A DNA stretch of 64,000 nt from the NCBI RefSeq assembly GCF_963678975.1, contig NC_089285.1, positions 6,496,694-6,560,693 on the forward strand, read 5' to 3'. The position numbers were made by a program, and so were the translations under genes. Positions 1-10,973 of this stretch are shown in pieces (position 1 is the first letter of the stretch; each line of letters opens with the position of its first letter). Origin of the DNA: Dysidea avara. Taxonomy: Eukaryota > Porifera > Demospongiae > Dictyoceratida > Dysideidae. The notes beneath the pieces are model-generated. The model was not told where the DNA came from. It saw only the letters and a list, made by a program, of their open reading frames with translations, and did no database searches.

Positions 1-290
1 AGTGGGAAATTTTCGAAAGGTCAAATTTTCAAAAACGAGTGCTTGATAGTAAGTTTGAAAAAATATACTTGATACAGTTTCTCTCTGCCATTACCACGTC
101 GCACTGTAGATAAGACAGATTTATGAACCTAACTGGAGGAAGCTAACAATTGTTGTATTGATCACGTGTATGTAGCTACAGTAGAATTTGCTGCTTTGAT
201 TGCTCAGTATAGACAAAGGCCGTGGTAGAATCGTGTCTAGCTACTTATTCCTCCTTTGTGGCTTGAACCATATTGTTTGGTAGACTATAC

Positions 291-577
291 TAGTCTGGCG
301 CCGCCCGCCCCTTCGCAAAAAGTAAGGGTCTGGTGAAATACAAATACCTAATCATTTCAAAAGGAATTCAAATAGACAGCGCACGTAATGCTTGTTACGT
401 AAGATGATTGCACTTCAATTCGAACAACAAAAGTATTGTGTTGCCAAGGCGATTTCTGTGTGAACGTCATTGGCATGCACTAATTGGCTATTGCCGAATC
501 TGGGCGCTAGAAATGATTTAGTATCTGTATTTCACCCGACCCTTACTTTATGCGAAGGGGCGGGCGGCGCCAGACTA
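291..577. mobile_element. Mutator-like MITE with 9-bp target duplication
   Basis: The element begins TAGTCTGGCGCCGCCCGCCC and ends with the inverse, giving inverted repeats of about 50 bp. It is flanked by the 9-bp direct repeat AGACTATAC at 282-290 and 578-586. The duplicated copy near 49270 shows the unoccupied site with a single version of this 9-mer (one base different), which proves a mobile insertion. A 9-bp duplication is typical of Mutator (MuDR) elements. There is no coding capacity, so it is non-autonomous. Confidence 0.85.
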
Positions 578-1650
578 AGACTATACATGGCTTTAATCCA
601 CTGAATGGCCTGCAGATTGAGCCATCACTAGTTAGCACTATTCATCACTTCCAGATATTCACTATCATTTCACTCAAGCTGGAATAATAATTTTCTCGAG
701 CTCTTAGGCTTCAAGACTCATGGTGACACTCATTGTATAGCTTGCATCGTGTTTGCCAGTGGCCTAGTACCTATAGTTAGCTAACTGATAAAGTAGAAAA
801 CATGCAGCACTTACCCTTGTTTATAGTTTGATAGGTGTTTTTCTGGTAAGCAAATTACATAAATATGTTATTGAAAGGCAGTTGTTTTGAATTTTTTGAA
901 TATTTAACCTTTCAAAAATTTCCTTTTATACAGATATGTATGAGGTCTCTGATACTGTATACCAATTAAATTTGGCGGTGAACTAAATTTGGTGACTTGG
1001 TGATTTGTCACTAAACCGCCAAATTAAATTTTCTTCAATATTATTTTGATACCTTGGGTCCAAGCTTTTGATACCAGTTGCAGAAGTAGGTTTCAACATC
1101 CCAAGCATGACTTCGTGGATACTACTTAAATACACCTTTAAATTATCACATGCAAATGGGTGTGGATTACAGACTAGACTAGATAATAGATACTAAACAA
1201 CTCATACTTGAATAGTGGGCATGGCTCCACGTAAGCTTGCAGGTAGCAAGACATGAATTCGTGTGCAGCCATTGATAAATGGGTGAGGCTCTACGTATGC
1301 CTACAGACAGCAAATGATCATGATAAGTGGGCGTGACCCATGACTGCAGAAGGGCCTGGATTTTCTTTAAAGCAGATCAGACCCAGACCTGTCCCATGAA
1401 AACGACTCTGCCAGACTCATGCATGCAGTGACTGAATCCATAATATTTCAACACAAAAAGGATTGTACGTTACAGCACGCACCTTACACCACTCGTGTGC
1501 ACCGCCAATTTTTCAGTGACAGCATTTCACCAAATTACATTTTTGCCAACTGCAATTTTATAGCAAATCACCAAATATCAGTTTTGCCAATATTTGTTGT
1601 TATACGGTAGGGCATACAACATTACTAGCCAGAGAACTACTACACAATAC

Positions 1651-1726
1651 CTTCTGGTTTGTCATTAGCTGATTCATATGGTCCAGTCCTTAACACATAG
1701 TCAGTGTTGAGACATAGTGTGTTCAC
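1651..1726 (-). pseudogene. NLE1: NLE1-like exon, copy 1 (VNTLCL exon)
   Basis: The 76-bp exon reads VNTLCLNTDYVLRTG and continues to DKPEG, with an AG acceptor and a GT donor at the ends. It matches the Notchless segment that follows the HW residues of the fifth WD repeat (VNTLALSTDYALRTG in vertebrate NLE1, from memory). Three differences from the other copy in the first 21 bases are all synonymous. The exon is intact, but the gene copy is broken elsewhere. Confidence 0.75.
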
Positions 1727-1775
1727 CTGACAGGAGCTCACATGATCCAGTTACTACTACATGTACACCACTAAC

Positions 1776-1818
1776 CCAGTGACCACATCCTGATAGTGTC
1801 CTACATAACATAATATTC
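1776..1818 (-). pseudogene. NLE1: NLE1-like exon, copy 1 (LSGCGHW exon)
   Basis: This 43-bp exon reads MLCRTLSGCGHW and is separated from the next exon by a 49-bp GT-AG intron. The WD-repeat glycine-histidine pair is changed to glycine-cysteine here, while the other copy (50784-50826) keeps LSGHGHW. Immediately upstream in gene order the WD4 exon is absent and the 29-bp minisatellite begins. Confidence 0.7.
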
Positions 1819-1847
1819 CTATGGAAGATGACGGAATTCTGCTTTGT

Positions 1848-1883
1848 ATCCTATAGTGTGGAGTACATACACTACTATCCTAT
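1848..1883. repeat. 29-bp minisatellite, first fragment
   Basis: A little over one unit (ATCCTATAGTGTGGAGTAC and so on) that continues after the transposon at 6202. The array is one locus split by the ISL2EU-like element. Confidence 0.85.
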
Positions 1884-1969
1884 AGACTATGTGCGATCTA
1901 GGGCGTGGCACTTATTACATCATTAAAAAATCACGTGAAAAACGCATCCGCCATTTTTTGAGGGCAAAA
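1884..1969 (+). repeat. Left terminal inverted repeat of ISL2EU-like element
   Basis: These 86 bp are the exact reverse complement of 6116-6201. The repeat contains CACGTG-like and poly-A tracts and ends where the accessory gene's leader begins. Confidence 0.9.
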
Positions 1970-1984
1970 GCGAATGTTGAAATT

Positions 1985-4205
1985 ATGACTTCTGAGTATT
2001 TTAAATCGTTAGAGTATTTAGCACAAAGACGCTATGTTGAAAAGCTCACAATACGTGATGAAGTACTACCTGATCCATACTCTATTGGCGAGGAATCGTG
2101 GACGGATGATATGACACAGTGGCCAGATCTGGTGTATGGTGATTTATATTCATATTTAATCGAAACCAAAGGGCCCTATACCAAGGAAAAGTTGAAAGCC
2201 CACAAGTCTCTGGACGCGTACAACTATTTTTGCAACGGTCATGTCCGCACTGTCTACTGCTATGGGCATGGGAATCATGTCATCCTAAAAGCATTGGTGA
2301 ACCCCAGTCAAAAGACTCCAGATCAAGCCCATAAGGCCTGGGTCATATTGCAGAAGGCTGATGCTGAAGTTATAACAGCACATTGTACTTGCAAAGCCGG
2401 GTAAGTTCTACATGGTAGTACAGATATATTGTCATTCTTGGTTTAATATGTAGCCTGGGTGAAGTGTGCAGTCACATAGCGGCAATACTTTTCAAGGTTG
2501 AAACTGCTGTTCGATTGGGTCTTACTAAGCCATCGTGCACCTCCACAAGCTGTAATTGGAACAACTGGTATAAAGAAAATGTGAGTTATCATATTGCTGT
2601 ATTTACGAATTAGGTAATAAATAGTGTTTATAACTTTTTATCTTTCTACAGATAAATCCTGCTGAAGTCAGAAATATTAATTTTGTAAAGCCTAAACACA
2701 GTTCTAAAAGAAAACAGACTTGCAGTGAGTTTACTTCTTCAGCTAAAAAGTAGCAAAGAAATTTGTCACAAATACCACCAGAAACACTCTACAGTGCAAT
2801 CAATAATTGTTTGCCCCATGCTTCTGTCTTTACTATTGTTCCAAAACCTGATGACGATTCTCAGCTATCCAAAGTGACATCGAGTGTTGGTACACCAATT
2901 GTAGATTCTGTAACTGACTCAGGAATGATATCCTCAAGTGTTGATTCATCAATTGTCACAACACCTGTGATGGAATCATCAGTGAGTCCTGATACATCAA
3001 CGGCCACTACACCCATGGTGGAATCATCATCGAGTCCCGATACATCAATGGTCACAACACCCGTGGTGGAATCACCATCGAGTCCTGATACATTAACGGC
3101 CACTACACCCATGGTGGAATCATCAGTGAGTCCTGATACATCAATGGTCACAACACCCGTGATGGAATCAACAACATCCAGTGCTGATGCATCAATTTCT
3201 TCCTTGGTGATTACACAAGTAGTACCCAGTATCCCAAAGCCTTTGCTTGAATTATTTGATCCCAAACACAAAAAACTGAGTAAGGAAATGTTGCTTCAGT
3301 TGTCAAAAGAAGTGTTTTTAAGCTTGTCTGTTACTGATGAGCAAGCTATGGCCATTGAATTAGCAACACGCACCCAAAGGCTAAGCAGTGACTGGTATAG
3401 TCAACGACAAGGTCGTATTACTGCTTCTTTGTTCCACGATGTCTTCACTTTCAAGGAAAAAAATAGTCCTGATAGTCTTTTAAAGAGGTTGCTATGTAAT
3501 GTGGACATCAGTCACATTCCGGCCATTAAATGGGGAGTTGAAAAAGAAGACACAGCAAGGAGAGAATACATTGCTAAAATGTCATCATTACATCAAGGAT
3601 TCCGGTGTACATTGGCTGGGTTGGTTGTTAACCCCCAATATCCTTTTTTGGGTGCAAGCCCAGATGCATTGGTAGAATGTAGTTGCTGTGGTGGACAAGG
3701 AATTGTGGAGATTAAGTGCCCATTTTCAGGTAAATGTACTCACCCATCACAGCTTCACAGATCGAAAAACTCATTTTAAAATGAAACTGGGCTTCGTCAG
3801 AATCACAAATATTATACACAGGTACAGGGACAGCTTGTAGTTAGCTGCAAACAGTACTGTGATTTTGTTGTATGGACACCCGAGGGAATTCTAATAGAGC
3901 GAATGGAAGTTAATTCTAACTTCACTGAAAGTTTGATTAGAAAGCTAACGAAGTTTTATGTAGAAATTATGTTACCAGAAATCCTAACTCGCAATGTAAT
4001 AGATACAAGTGAGTTGTCCAGCTCCACCACTGTAGCAGCCACCAGCAATGAAGAAGTTACATACTGTTTTTGTCAAGAAGGTGAGCATGGAAAGATGATT
4101 TGCTGTGATAATTCTGAGTGTAAGATTTCATGGTTTCACTTCAAATGTGTTGGCATAAAGCGAGCCCCTAGAGGAGATTGGTTCTGTCCTAACTGTAATA
4201 TTTGA
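1985..4205 (+). pseudogene. Transposon accessory gene: SWIM, YqaJ nuclease, PHD (two stops)
   Basis: Exons are inferred at 1985-2400, 2454-2580 and 2652-4205 with GT-AG introns of 53 and 71 bp. The ATG at 1985 is chosen because the upstream in-frame codons lie in the inverted repeat. Visible in order: a SWIM zinc finger split by intron 1 (CTCKAG then EVCSH), a Ser/Thr-rich stretch of about five 15-residue repeats (2965-3175), a YqaJ-type PD-(D/E)XK nuclease core (LGASPDALVE then GIVEIKCPFSG, later YYTQVQGQL), and a C-terminal C4HC3 PHD finger ending WFCPNC. The frame runs through exon 3 but is cut by TAG at 2751-2753 and TAA at 3777-3779, so this copy is probably inactive unless unseen splicing removes them. 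In the family the nuclease is thought to assist transposition; the PHD finger could bind histone tails, which is inference. Confidence 0.8.
2965..3175. repeat. 45-bp in-frame coding minisatellite
   Basis: About five 45-bp units encode alternating SSPDTSMVTTPVVES-like 15-mers in the linker between the SWIM and nuclease domains of the transposon gene. Because the period is a multiple of three and the units lack stops, the antisense strand is open here too (about 2861-3271). I do not consider the antisense frame a gene. Confidence 0.8.
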
Positions 4206-4337
4206 TTTTCTTAATATGTGATTATGTACTGTCCCATTTTATATTCTGCATCATAGTTCAAGTTTTAGATTTGTGAATTCTTTATAATATACTGATGAAC
4301 TAAAATGTTGTGGCGTATATAATTTCTTCACATAATT

Positions 4338-6104
4338 TTAAACCAAAGGTGGTTGCAAGTTACATAATGCAGCACATACAAATAAGATCTTATCAATGGT
4401 ACAAAATTCTTCATCAGTAGTAGATTTCACCAGGGTGATCGGTAGAGTTGACTGTAAAATTCTGAAGTTTTTGAGCCTCCCAATGGCTCGTTCCACATGG
4501 ATCCTCACCCTAGACAATTCTCTAGCTGTCTCCACTTCCCTCTGTGAGAGTTGGGGTTTTCCCTTTGTGAAAGGAGGAATTGCTAGTGAAGCACCACGAA
4601 GAGCTAAAGGTTCTGTTATATCAAAACCTCTATCAGCTAAAACCAAGTCACCGTGCATCAGCTTGTCCAAAAACCCACTGTGTGCAGTAATGTGTTTGTC
4701 ACTGGCACGTCCTCCCCAACACTTAGAAACAAAGATAATTGCACCCGTGGGGCTAATAGCAATTAGAAACTTCACAGTGTTATGACTTTTGTAATTAGAA
4801 TATGTTTCAGCTCTTGCTGCTAATGAAGATGGGCGTTGAATAAAGATTTCTGAGCAATCAATAATACATGTTGTACGGGCATATTTTGGCTTAAAACAGT
4901 CAGGGATAGTGGTCCGGATCATTCCTCTTTCTGGCCATTTTACTAGAGGCTTTAGCTGAAAGGCCATTGTATCAATCCACAGATGAAAAATTTTAGACAC
5001 TCTGGTTACATCAATTCTGAATCGATAAGCTAGATCCTGATTCGTTGTTGCCCGTCTCAGTTTCATCAAGACCATCAGAAGCTGGTCACTATGACTTATT
5101 CCTCTGTGCTCGTACGGAGGTAAAACAGTAGAAAGCAAAGCAAGTAGTGTGGTAAATGCAGAATATGATGGCAAACCAGAATAAAAATAAGTTTGTTCAT
5201 CATCATCCTTCATTCGGAGAGAGGGGCTGAGTAATACAGATGCAGTCTGCAGCTCTTCTTTCACCATTTCAGTTAACTCTTTTTGTTCATCTAGACATTT
5301 TTCCAGTGACACCTTTTTATCATTAAGTGCATCAATAACGTGATGTTGTTGCTGAATAATCTGCTGCTGCTTATGAATGATCATTACAAGTGAAGGTATG
5401 TATCCCTTAAGACATTCTTCTGCTAGATGTGAAAGCGTTCGGGGCTGATGTAACACAGAAGAATCGTCAGGACCATCACAATGCTGCTCATGGTCAATTT
5501 CCATGGTCTCAACAGCACTACTTAAAATTTCATTATCCATTATTCCAGTGCTATCAGTTATATCATTTCCTGTCGACGTCAACTCCTCGGCATTTTCAAC
5601 TTGTGGCACCTGATCACGAGTAGTAGTTGATTTGCACTTTCGTGATGCCTTACGTGTACTCGAGTGTGTACTTGATGAGTAGCCCCTTCTCCTGTTCTGC
5701 AATCTATGACTTCTAGCCAACTTATCTTCATCTGCTTCTTCATTTCTCTCTTTAAATGAGAATATTGATGGAACATAGTCAGGATCCCATTTCAACCTGC
5801 AAGGTCTTCCTGTAAAATACAGAAAAACTTCAGTAGTGGTTGTAGTGCATTCACAAAATATTACACTTAACCAAGCAGCATTCTGATTATTTACAGTATA
5901 ACTATTACACACTTTCATCCCGTGTCTACCTGAAATGAAATGTCTTCCACAGACCCGAGAATGCTGAGTTGGTTCCCAAGCTTCACGGTGAATAGCTTGT
6001 ATCCACTGTCTTCTTCGCACCAGATTCTTAGGGAAGGTGTACAATGTAACTTTTCCCGCTTTACAACGATTTCGGCACTCAACAGCACAGCAACTCGACG
6101 GCAT
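4338..6104 (-). CDS. THAP-domain DDE_4 transposase
   Basis: Starts at the ATG at 6104 (MPSSCCAVECRNR). Exons are 5930-6104 and 4338-5809, and the 120-bp GT-AG intron happens to be open in frame. Removing it joins HFIS to GRPCRLKWDPDYVPS, restoring a normal THAP C-terminus. The product is about 548 residues. The N-terminal THAP zinc finger has C6-x3-C10 and C52-x2-H55. A glutamine-rich coiled-coil stretch lies near 205-250, followed by a helix-turn-helix (NQDLAYRFRIDVTRVSKIF) and the DDE_4 nuclease with D376 (IIDCSE), D451 (LADRGFD) and E498 (HVERAIGR). All three catalytic acids are present and there is no stop or frameshift, so the enzyme may be active. It would bind the element ends and cut and paste them. 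Confidence 0.88.
   Translation of the reverse strand: MPSSCCAVECRNRCKAGKVTLYTFPKNLVRRRQWIQAIHREAWEPTQHSRVCGRHFISGRHGMKVCNSYTVNNQNAAWLSVIFCECTTTTTEVFLYFTGRPCRLKWDPDYVPSIFSFKERNEEADEDKLARSHRLQNRRRGYSSSTHSSTRKASRKCKSTTTRDQVPQVENAEELTSTGNDITDSTGIMDNEILSSAVETMEIDHEQHCDGPDDSSVLHQPRTLSHLAEECLKGYIPSLVMIIHKQQQIIQQQHHVIDALNDKKVSLEKCLDEQKELTEMVKEELQTASVLLSPSLRMKDDDEQTYFYSGLPSYSAFTTLLALLSTVLPPYEHRGISHSDQLLMVLMKLRRATTNQDLAYRFRIDVTRVSKIFHLWIDTMAFQLKPLVKWPERGMIRTTIPDCFKPKYARTTCIIDCSEIFIQRPSSLAARAETYSNYKSHNTVKFLIAISPTGAIIFVSKCWGGRASDKHITAHSGFLDKLMHGDLVLADRGFDITEPLALRGASLAIPPFTKGKPQLSQREVETARELSRVRIHVERAIGRLKNFRILQSTLPITLVKSTTDEEFCTIDKILFVCAALCNLQPPLV
5810..5929 (-). other. Intron of transposase gene, no in-frame stop
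   Basis: The donor is CAG|GTAGAC and the acceptor is TTTTACAG|GAAGACC on the minus strand. The length is 40 codons exactly, so intron retention would keep the frame and insert 40 residues into the end of the THAP region. Confidence 0.75.
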
Positions 6105-6115
6105 CACTTGTTCCT

Positions 6116-6201
6116 TTTTGCCCTCAAAAAATGGCGGATGCGTTTTTCACGTGATTTTTTAATGATGTAATAAGTGCCACGCCCTAGATCGCACATAGTC
6201 T
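6116..6201 (-). repeat. Right terminal inverted repeat of ISL2EU-like element
   Basis: Exact inverse of 1884-1969. The transposase ATG lies 12 bp inside it, so the repeat probably contains the transposase promoter. Confidence 0.9.
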
Positions 6202-6566
6202 ATAGTGTGGAGTACATACACTACTATCCTATAGTGTGGAGTACATACACTACTATCCTATAGTGTGGAGTACATACACTACCATCCTATAGTGTGGAGT
6301 ACATACACTACTATCCTATAGTGTGGAGTACATACACTACTATCCTATAGTGTGGAGTACATACACTACTATCCTATAGTGTGGAGTACATACACTACCA
6401 TCCTATAGTGTGGAGTACATACACTACCATCCTATAGTGTGGAGTACATACACTACCATCCTATAGTGTGGAGTACATACACTACTATCCTATAGTGTGG
6501 AGTACATACACTACTATCCTATAGTGTGGAGTACATACACTACTATCCTATAGTATGGAGTACATA
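6202..6566. repeat. 29-bp minisatellite, second fragment (about 12.6 units)
   Basis: Units of 29 bp (CCTATAGTGTGGAGTACATA plus CACTACTAT) are nearly identical, with a few T/C changes. No spacers separate the units, so this is not CRISPR. The array is interrupted at 6567 by the 12-kb element and resumes at 18642. Confidence 0.92.
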
Positions 6567-6570
6567 CACT

Positions 6571-7190
6571 GTTAAAACAGTTGGTTGCATATCACACCAA
6601 ACTGCAGATGATATGCTTCCTCACACCGAGCATTCCATTTGTTGTGTGCATTACTGACCATTCGACCCATAGTATGTAATGCACACTGTATTCCCAGTAT
6701 GATCTACATCCATAATGCATTACTATAACCATTCTAGCCATTGTATGTAATGCAGACTGTTTTTTTGGTATGATTAACATCCATTTACAATTACAAATAC
6801 ATATTTCAAAATATTGCTAATTATATTTATTGTTCTAGGTTTCGACACTGCATATCTGAACATCTAAGATGAATGACATCCATGGGAACTGCATACAGCT
6901 ATCACTATCTTCTATTTCTGCAGTTGTTTCTATGGCATTATGGTATGCATTGTGAACAGATGAAGCCAAGAAATAATGTACTTACCATGCATGATTGAAA
7001 TCTCTTTCAGAAGCAATGTATAGCTAATTCTGTCAATTATTATAGATTATGAATTTTAATGTAAGAATTGTACGGTATAATACCTGTTGTTATTGAATCA
7101 GTTGTGTCTTAATAGCATAAGACTGGTCTTATACATTTACAAATCGGTGTTCTGGGAAGAAAAAAAATGATTGATAAATCATAGCATTCC
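6571..7190. other. Subterminal region of 12-kb element, no gene
   Basis: Contains repeated GTATGTAATGCA/TGCATTAC words on both strands near the left end, then AT-rich sequence. I see no gene. Confidence 0.5.
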
Positions 7191-7198
7191 ATAATCTT

Positions 7199-7552
7199 AC
7201 CACGTTTGGTGGTCTGGCCATCCCGACTATATAGCAGTATTTCAATCCATGTCACTAGAACTAATTGCTGTTTGCTAGAAAGGATATGATATGTGACATG
7301 ATAACACCTTTGTACTGTCCGTACCTGGTGTCACTTCATCCTGACCTGTCACTTCTGTCAACACTTTTCTGTCAGCACACCTATATTAAAACTAAAAGCC
7401 ACTGCAAGTAACATAGTTACCAACCTGTTATCAGTGCTAGTATGTAAACCCCGGCCGCCGGAACTGAGAGAATGGTAGTTAATTGAACCGGCCCCCTGAG
7501 CCGCCGGCACAGGAGCCTGCGGAGCGCCTTCGTACAGTTCATGGTCGACTGC
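7199..7552 (-). CDS. Possible CpG-rich two-exon fragment, unidentified
   Basis: The interval about 7449-7552 is strikingly GC- and CpG-rich in an AT-rich surround. On the minus strand it is open in two frames (for example ATG at 7542, MNCTKALRRLLCRR) and ends at a possible donor GGG|GTTTAC. A second open stretch follows at about 7199-7279, after TTTCTAG and before GTAAGA, reading LVLVTWIEILLYSRDGQTTK. I do not recognise the product. It could be the promoter and 5' end of a small gene carried by the 12-kb element, or chance. Confidence 0.22.
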
Positions 7553-7599
7553 AGTATGTAGCCGCCTGCTAAAAAGTTTAGTCAAGCAAGAAATTATTA

Positions 7600-9585
7600 T
7601 CAGTATAATGAAACAAACCGAATAGTCTGGTATGGTTCAACCCAGTAGCGGCAGCTCAGTCCAACACCGGCCTACACCATGCACCACCAGCTCCGACAAC
7701 TTTAAGTACAGCCCTACTCAACAACCTCCGTTTGTGAATATTCGACTCAACGTCGTATGTCCAAACGGTTGCTAACAAATTGCAGCTGCCGATAGCATCC
7801 TCACGTGAGTGTTATAGGGATGGTGACAATTAAATAGAACACGGGATGGAACATCGAATCATGTGAGTACAGCAAGGTTAGTTGTGATTCCAAGTATGTG
7901 AAATCTTATCTACTGTACGATTCCTTGTCAATGTAGAGTCACTTCACCATCACTTGAGGCGCCTACGCAAAAATAAACTGAGTCGGCTAGCTACCTGAGC
8001 TACCAGACAATCACTCGCTGCCAAGTTTGTGGCGGACTACCGCTACTATGCTGCTTTTATTCCAGGTAGATATACAGTACTCATGTTGAAAGTTTGCATC
8101 ATCAGATTGAGGTCACTCTGCAATTGGTAGTCACTTCCACACTGCCAGTTGATGATGGGTGATGCACTTTCAACTGGAGTAATGAACTGTGATCATCAAT
8201 ATTTTTCCTTCTTGATCACCATTTTATATAGAGGTTTCAGAAGAATCTGGAAACGCATATTTACAGAAAGCCATTACATTTAAACTCACGTCCGTCAATA
8301 GCCATGATGTTTTACAGAACTTAGGTCACTATGGATGTATAAAACATGGGGTGCTCTATTAGCATCTCGAAAACCACCACTGCAAATTGGCCACTGAACA
8401 AGTATGTCTTTAAACACTATAACATACCCATAATATTATTGTCTGAGGAGTATTGTAGCTTAATTCGGGCTGGTGGGACGAATTTCACATTTGACCGAAA
8501 TCATTTTGGCGACTAAAGCATACTTAGTCACTGACTTTTCTTCAAAATATAGTGCTGGATAATCTTTGTTTATATATAATACTGACAAGCATCTATCAAG
8601 AGTTCATAATATTATGAACTCTTGCTTCCATCCTTCACTGTTTCTTTACACAGTCTCCGAAGTCAAGTTACAAAAATTCATACGTCCGGAAGTCTGAATC
8701 ACATCTATTATTTTCACATGACTTCCAATGTTTCTTATAGATTGTCAGGGCTATTACATATGACATAAAGGTTAGACATAATGGTGTCCTGTGATAATAC
8801 ATGTTTACGGATTCTTCTGAAACTTTTATGGACTAAAGTGAAAAACTAGTGAATTATCCTAATTGTAAGGTCCAAGGTTGTGTGTTTCTGCAACACCAAG
8901 CCAGCAACAAAACAGTTTCATATACAGCCAAGCCAACCCACGTTTTGTAGTGACAGTACAGGGTCAGGGCCCGGAGATTTTGAGCGGTCAGGGGGTCACG
9001 AACACTTTTATTGATCTGATGTGATATTTCATGTGTGAAGCATGTATATGTGTGATTGAATTCATCGCTTTTACATTACATTTTGTCACTTTTGCACAAG
9101 AATTCATCATAATTGCATCGTCTGCAGTAAACTAGCCGCTTATCACAAGGTGGATCATTTTACCATAGAGAATACCACTTGAGACACTAGATACGCAAAG
9201 GCCTTCAAGTTAATTAGTTTGTTGGCGAGTGACCACACCCATCACCAATGGTTAAGCAAAAATTGCAAAGCTGTTAAAGAAGCTGTAAGAAGAATTAAAG
9301 AGTTGTTTACAACAGTTGTGCTTTAACAAGATTGTCAAGCACTTGCTATAATCTTGTTTTCGTGTTTACTGCAGCTGCCAATCTTGTTAAGGATGATAAA
9401 ATCAATAGCAAAAGAGAATTCTGCAAAAGTGACAAACTCTATTGCAAATGGGACAAAATCAATTGTAAAAACCTGTAAATTCAATTTCACGTCCTCCAGT
9501 AGGTTGTATTATTCATGATACAATAAATTGTGAAAGTTTAGTTATTTGAGATTTGGAAGAAATTTGCTTTACTGACCAAACTAAG
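7600..9585. other. No gene recognised
   Basis: Mixed AT-rich sequence with a few exon-sized open stretches near 7930-8070 that I could not assign. No long inverted or tandem repeat stands out. Confidence 0.4.
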
Positions 9586-9589
9586 ATAA

Positions 9590-9918
9590 GGTACTTCAAC
9601 TAAATCTTTTGTTTCTTGGGCCCGACCGACCCTATATTTTTAGCATAAAATAATTATGTTAATCACGTGATCACCTTGCAAAGAGTGATAATGCCACGAA
9701 AGAGTTGCAAATTTATCTTTAAGCTCTTAAAAAGTAAGTAACACTAAATATCTCAACATATAGCTGCCTACTCACAAGTGATACAGCAACCGTAATGTAG
9801 CTTAGCCACCGCTTGACTCGCAATATCACTCTTCAGCTAGCAAAATAGCCTATTTTTATTTTACCGACCTTTATTTGGCTGAATTTCGCCCGAGAAACAA
9901 AGATTTAGTTGAAGTGGC
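9590..9918. mobile_element. Small inverted-repeat element (ACTTCAACTAAATC ends)
   Basis: The left end ACTTCAACTAAATCTTTTGT and the right end ACAAAGATTTAGTTGAAGT are inverted copies of about 28 bp. The interior is non-coding. The target duplication is not clear. Confidence 0.6.
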
Positions 9919-9982
9919 CTAATGGTACTACTTTTAGCTGGATCCCAACCTGGCTTACTCGCTACCACGTGGTTCCAAACCC

Positions 9983-10024
9983 AATGGCATAACAAACTAG
10001 CCTGGCCAGTTTGTTATGCCATTT
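9983..10024. repeat. Perfect hairpin, 16-bp arms
   Basis: AATGGCATAACAAACT is followed by a 9-nt loop and its exact inverse. It may be a remnant tip of an inverted-repeat element. No function is assigned. Confidence 0.6.
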
Positions 10025-10973
10025 TAGTTTTGTTGTTTCTTGAGCAAGAAACTAATTGGGAACCTGTTATGGGTGTCTTGGAAAAACACATTTTCATTAT
10101 CAAGATAATATTATTGTTCTGATTTTCTACTTTGGGGCCATTGATCACGCCCAGTTGATACCAATGCACAAGTTTCATTTTATTGCTTACAATCTGTTTC
10201 AACCCAAGGCTATGCCAGACCAAGTCCATGCCTTAGTTTATGAGTCTAGCTTGATCTATTTTTCTTAAAGATATAGATTAAATATTGTAGTAATACAATT
10301 TTTCATATGTGATCTGATCTTCAAAAACCTGACATAATGGCGCAAGCCTAAATTTTCAGTATTAGCCATTGATTATAATGGGTAAAATATTAGTGTAATT
10401 TGAAAAAAAATTTTGTAAAAATTTTTAATTTGTTTTTTGTGAAGAGAGAGTCCAATGATAAAAGCCTGGATATCATCTTATTCACCTACTCAAGAGGAGT
10501 TCGAAAGTCTTTGTGTCGTTGCAGTAGACTAAAGGATGTGTGAGTTATGAGTATTTGTTTACGTCACGTCGAAGCAGTCATACGTGATTGATCTTTCTTC
10601 ACTGATTTTGACCTGTACATAGTGAAGAAAAGTGATAGAAGGAAAAACTTACCCAGTAGTAGACTCCCCTATTCATGGTGAACACAATAGTGCAAGTTGC
10701 AACTCTGTACTGCATTGTGTTTGTAAGTTACAGCAGTTTTTGTAAGCACCTGTAATTTATTTTCCCAATACTTGCTGTATTAGGAAAATCAATCTTTCTG
10801 TTGTTGCTACTTTGTAGGGATATAACTCCAAAAGTTGTTGGCATAGAAGGCTAAAACTTGGTCAGAGCAAATACTTGATTTAGTAGATTATAATATTCCA
10901 TAATAAAGAATTTGAAAAAATGTGCCATTATGTTGGGTTTTTGTAGATCTGTTCACATAATTTTATTATATAA

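Larger units (their letters stand above)
1..1857. repeat. Segmental duplication copy 1, left block
   Basis: This block aligns in the same orientation with 48991-50857, with only scattered substitutions by eye. Two insertions distinguish the copies: a small transposon at 291-577 is only here, and one at 49503-49805 is only in the other copy. The block carries two NLE1-like exons near its right end (1651-1726 and 1776-1818). The rest is intronic and I see no other gene in it. A 63-codon open frame (1419-1610) is conserved between copies only because the DNA is duplicated. Confidence 0.9.
1884..6201. mobile_element. Autonomous-type ISL2EU/Harbinger-like DNA transposon
   Basis: The 4318-bp element has perfect 86-bp terminal inverted repeats (1884-1969 and 6116-6201) starting AGACTATGTGCGATCTAGGG. 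With these symmetrical ends the target duplication is AT (1882-1883, 6202-6203); because the site is the palindrome CTATAG, 6 bp is also formally possible. It sits inside a 29-bp minisatellite unit. It carries two convergent genes: a plus-strand SWIM/YqaJ/PHD gene and a minus-strand THAP/DDE transposase. The pairing of a YqaJ-type nuclease with an IS5-like DDE_4 transposase and a 2-bp target duplication fits the ISL2EU group as I know it. The identical inverted repeats suggest recent insertion. Confidence 0.85.

Noticed and set aside
1419-1610. 63-codon frame present in both duplicates (also 50427-50618)
   Set aside because: Its conservation is explained by the recent segmental duplication; it lies downstream of or within an intron of the antisense NLE1-like gene and has no recognisable motif.
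2861-3271. Antisense frame of 136 codons over the transposon gene
   Set aside because: It is the mirror of a 45-bp in-frame repeat that lacks stops on both strands.
2751-3779. Recoding of TAG and TAA as amino acids
   Set aside because: No recoding signal is visible, and the two stops are different codons; simple decay is the easier reading.
6202-6566. CRISPR-like array of 29-bp repeats
   Set aside because: The units are directly adjacent without unique spacers, in animal-type DNA; it is a minisatellite.
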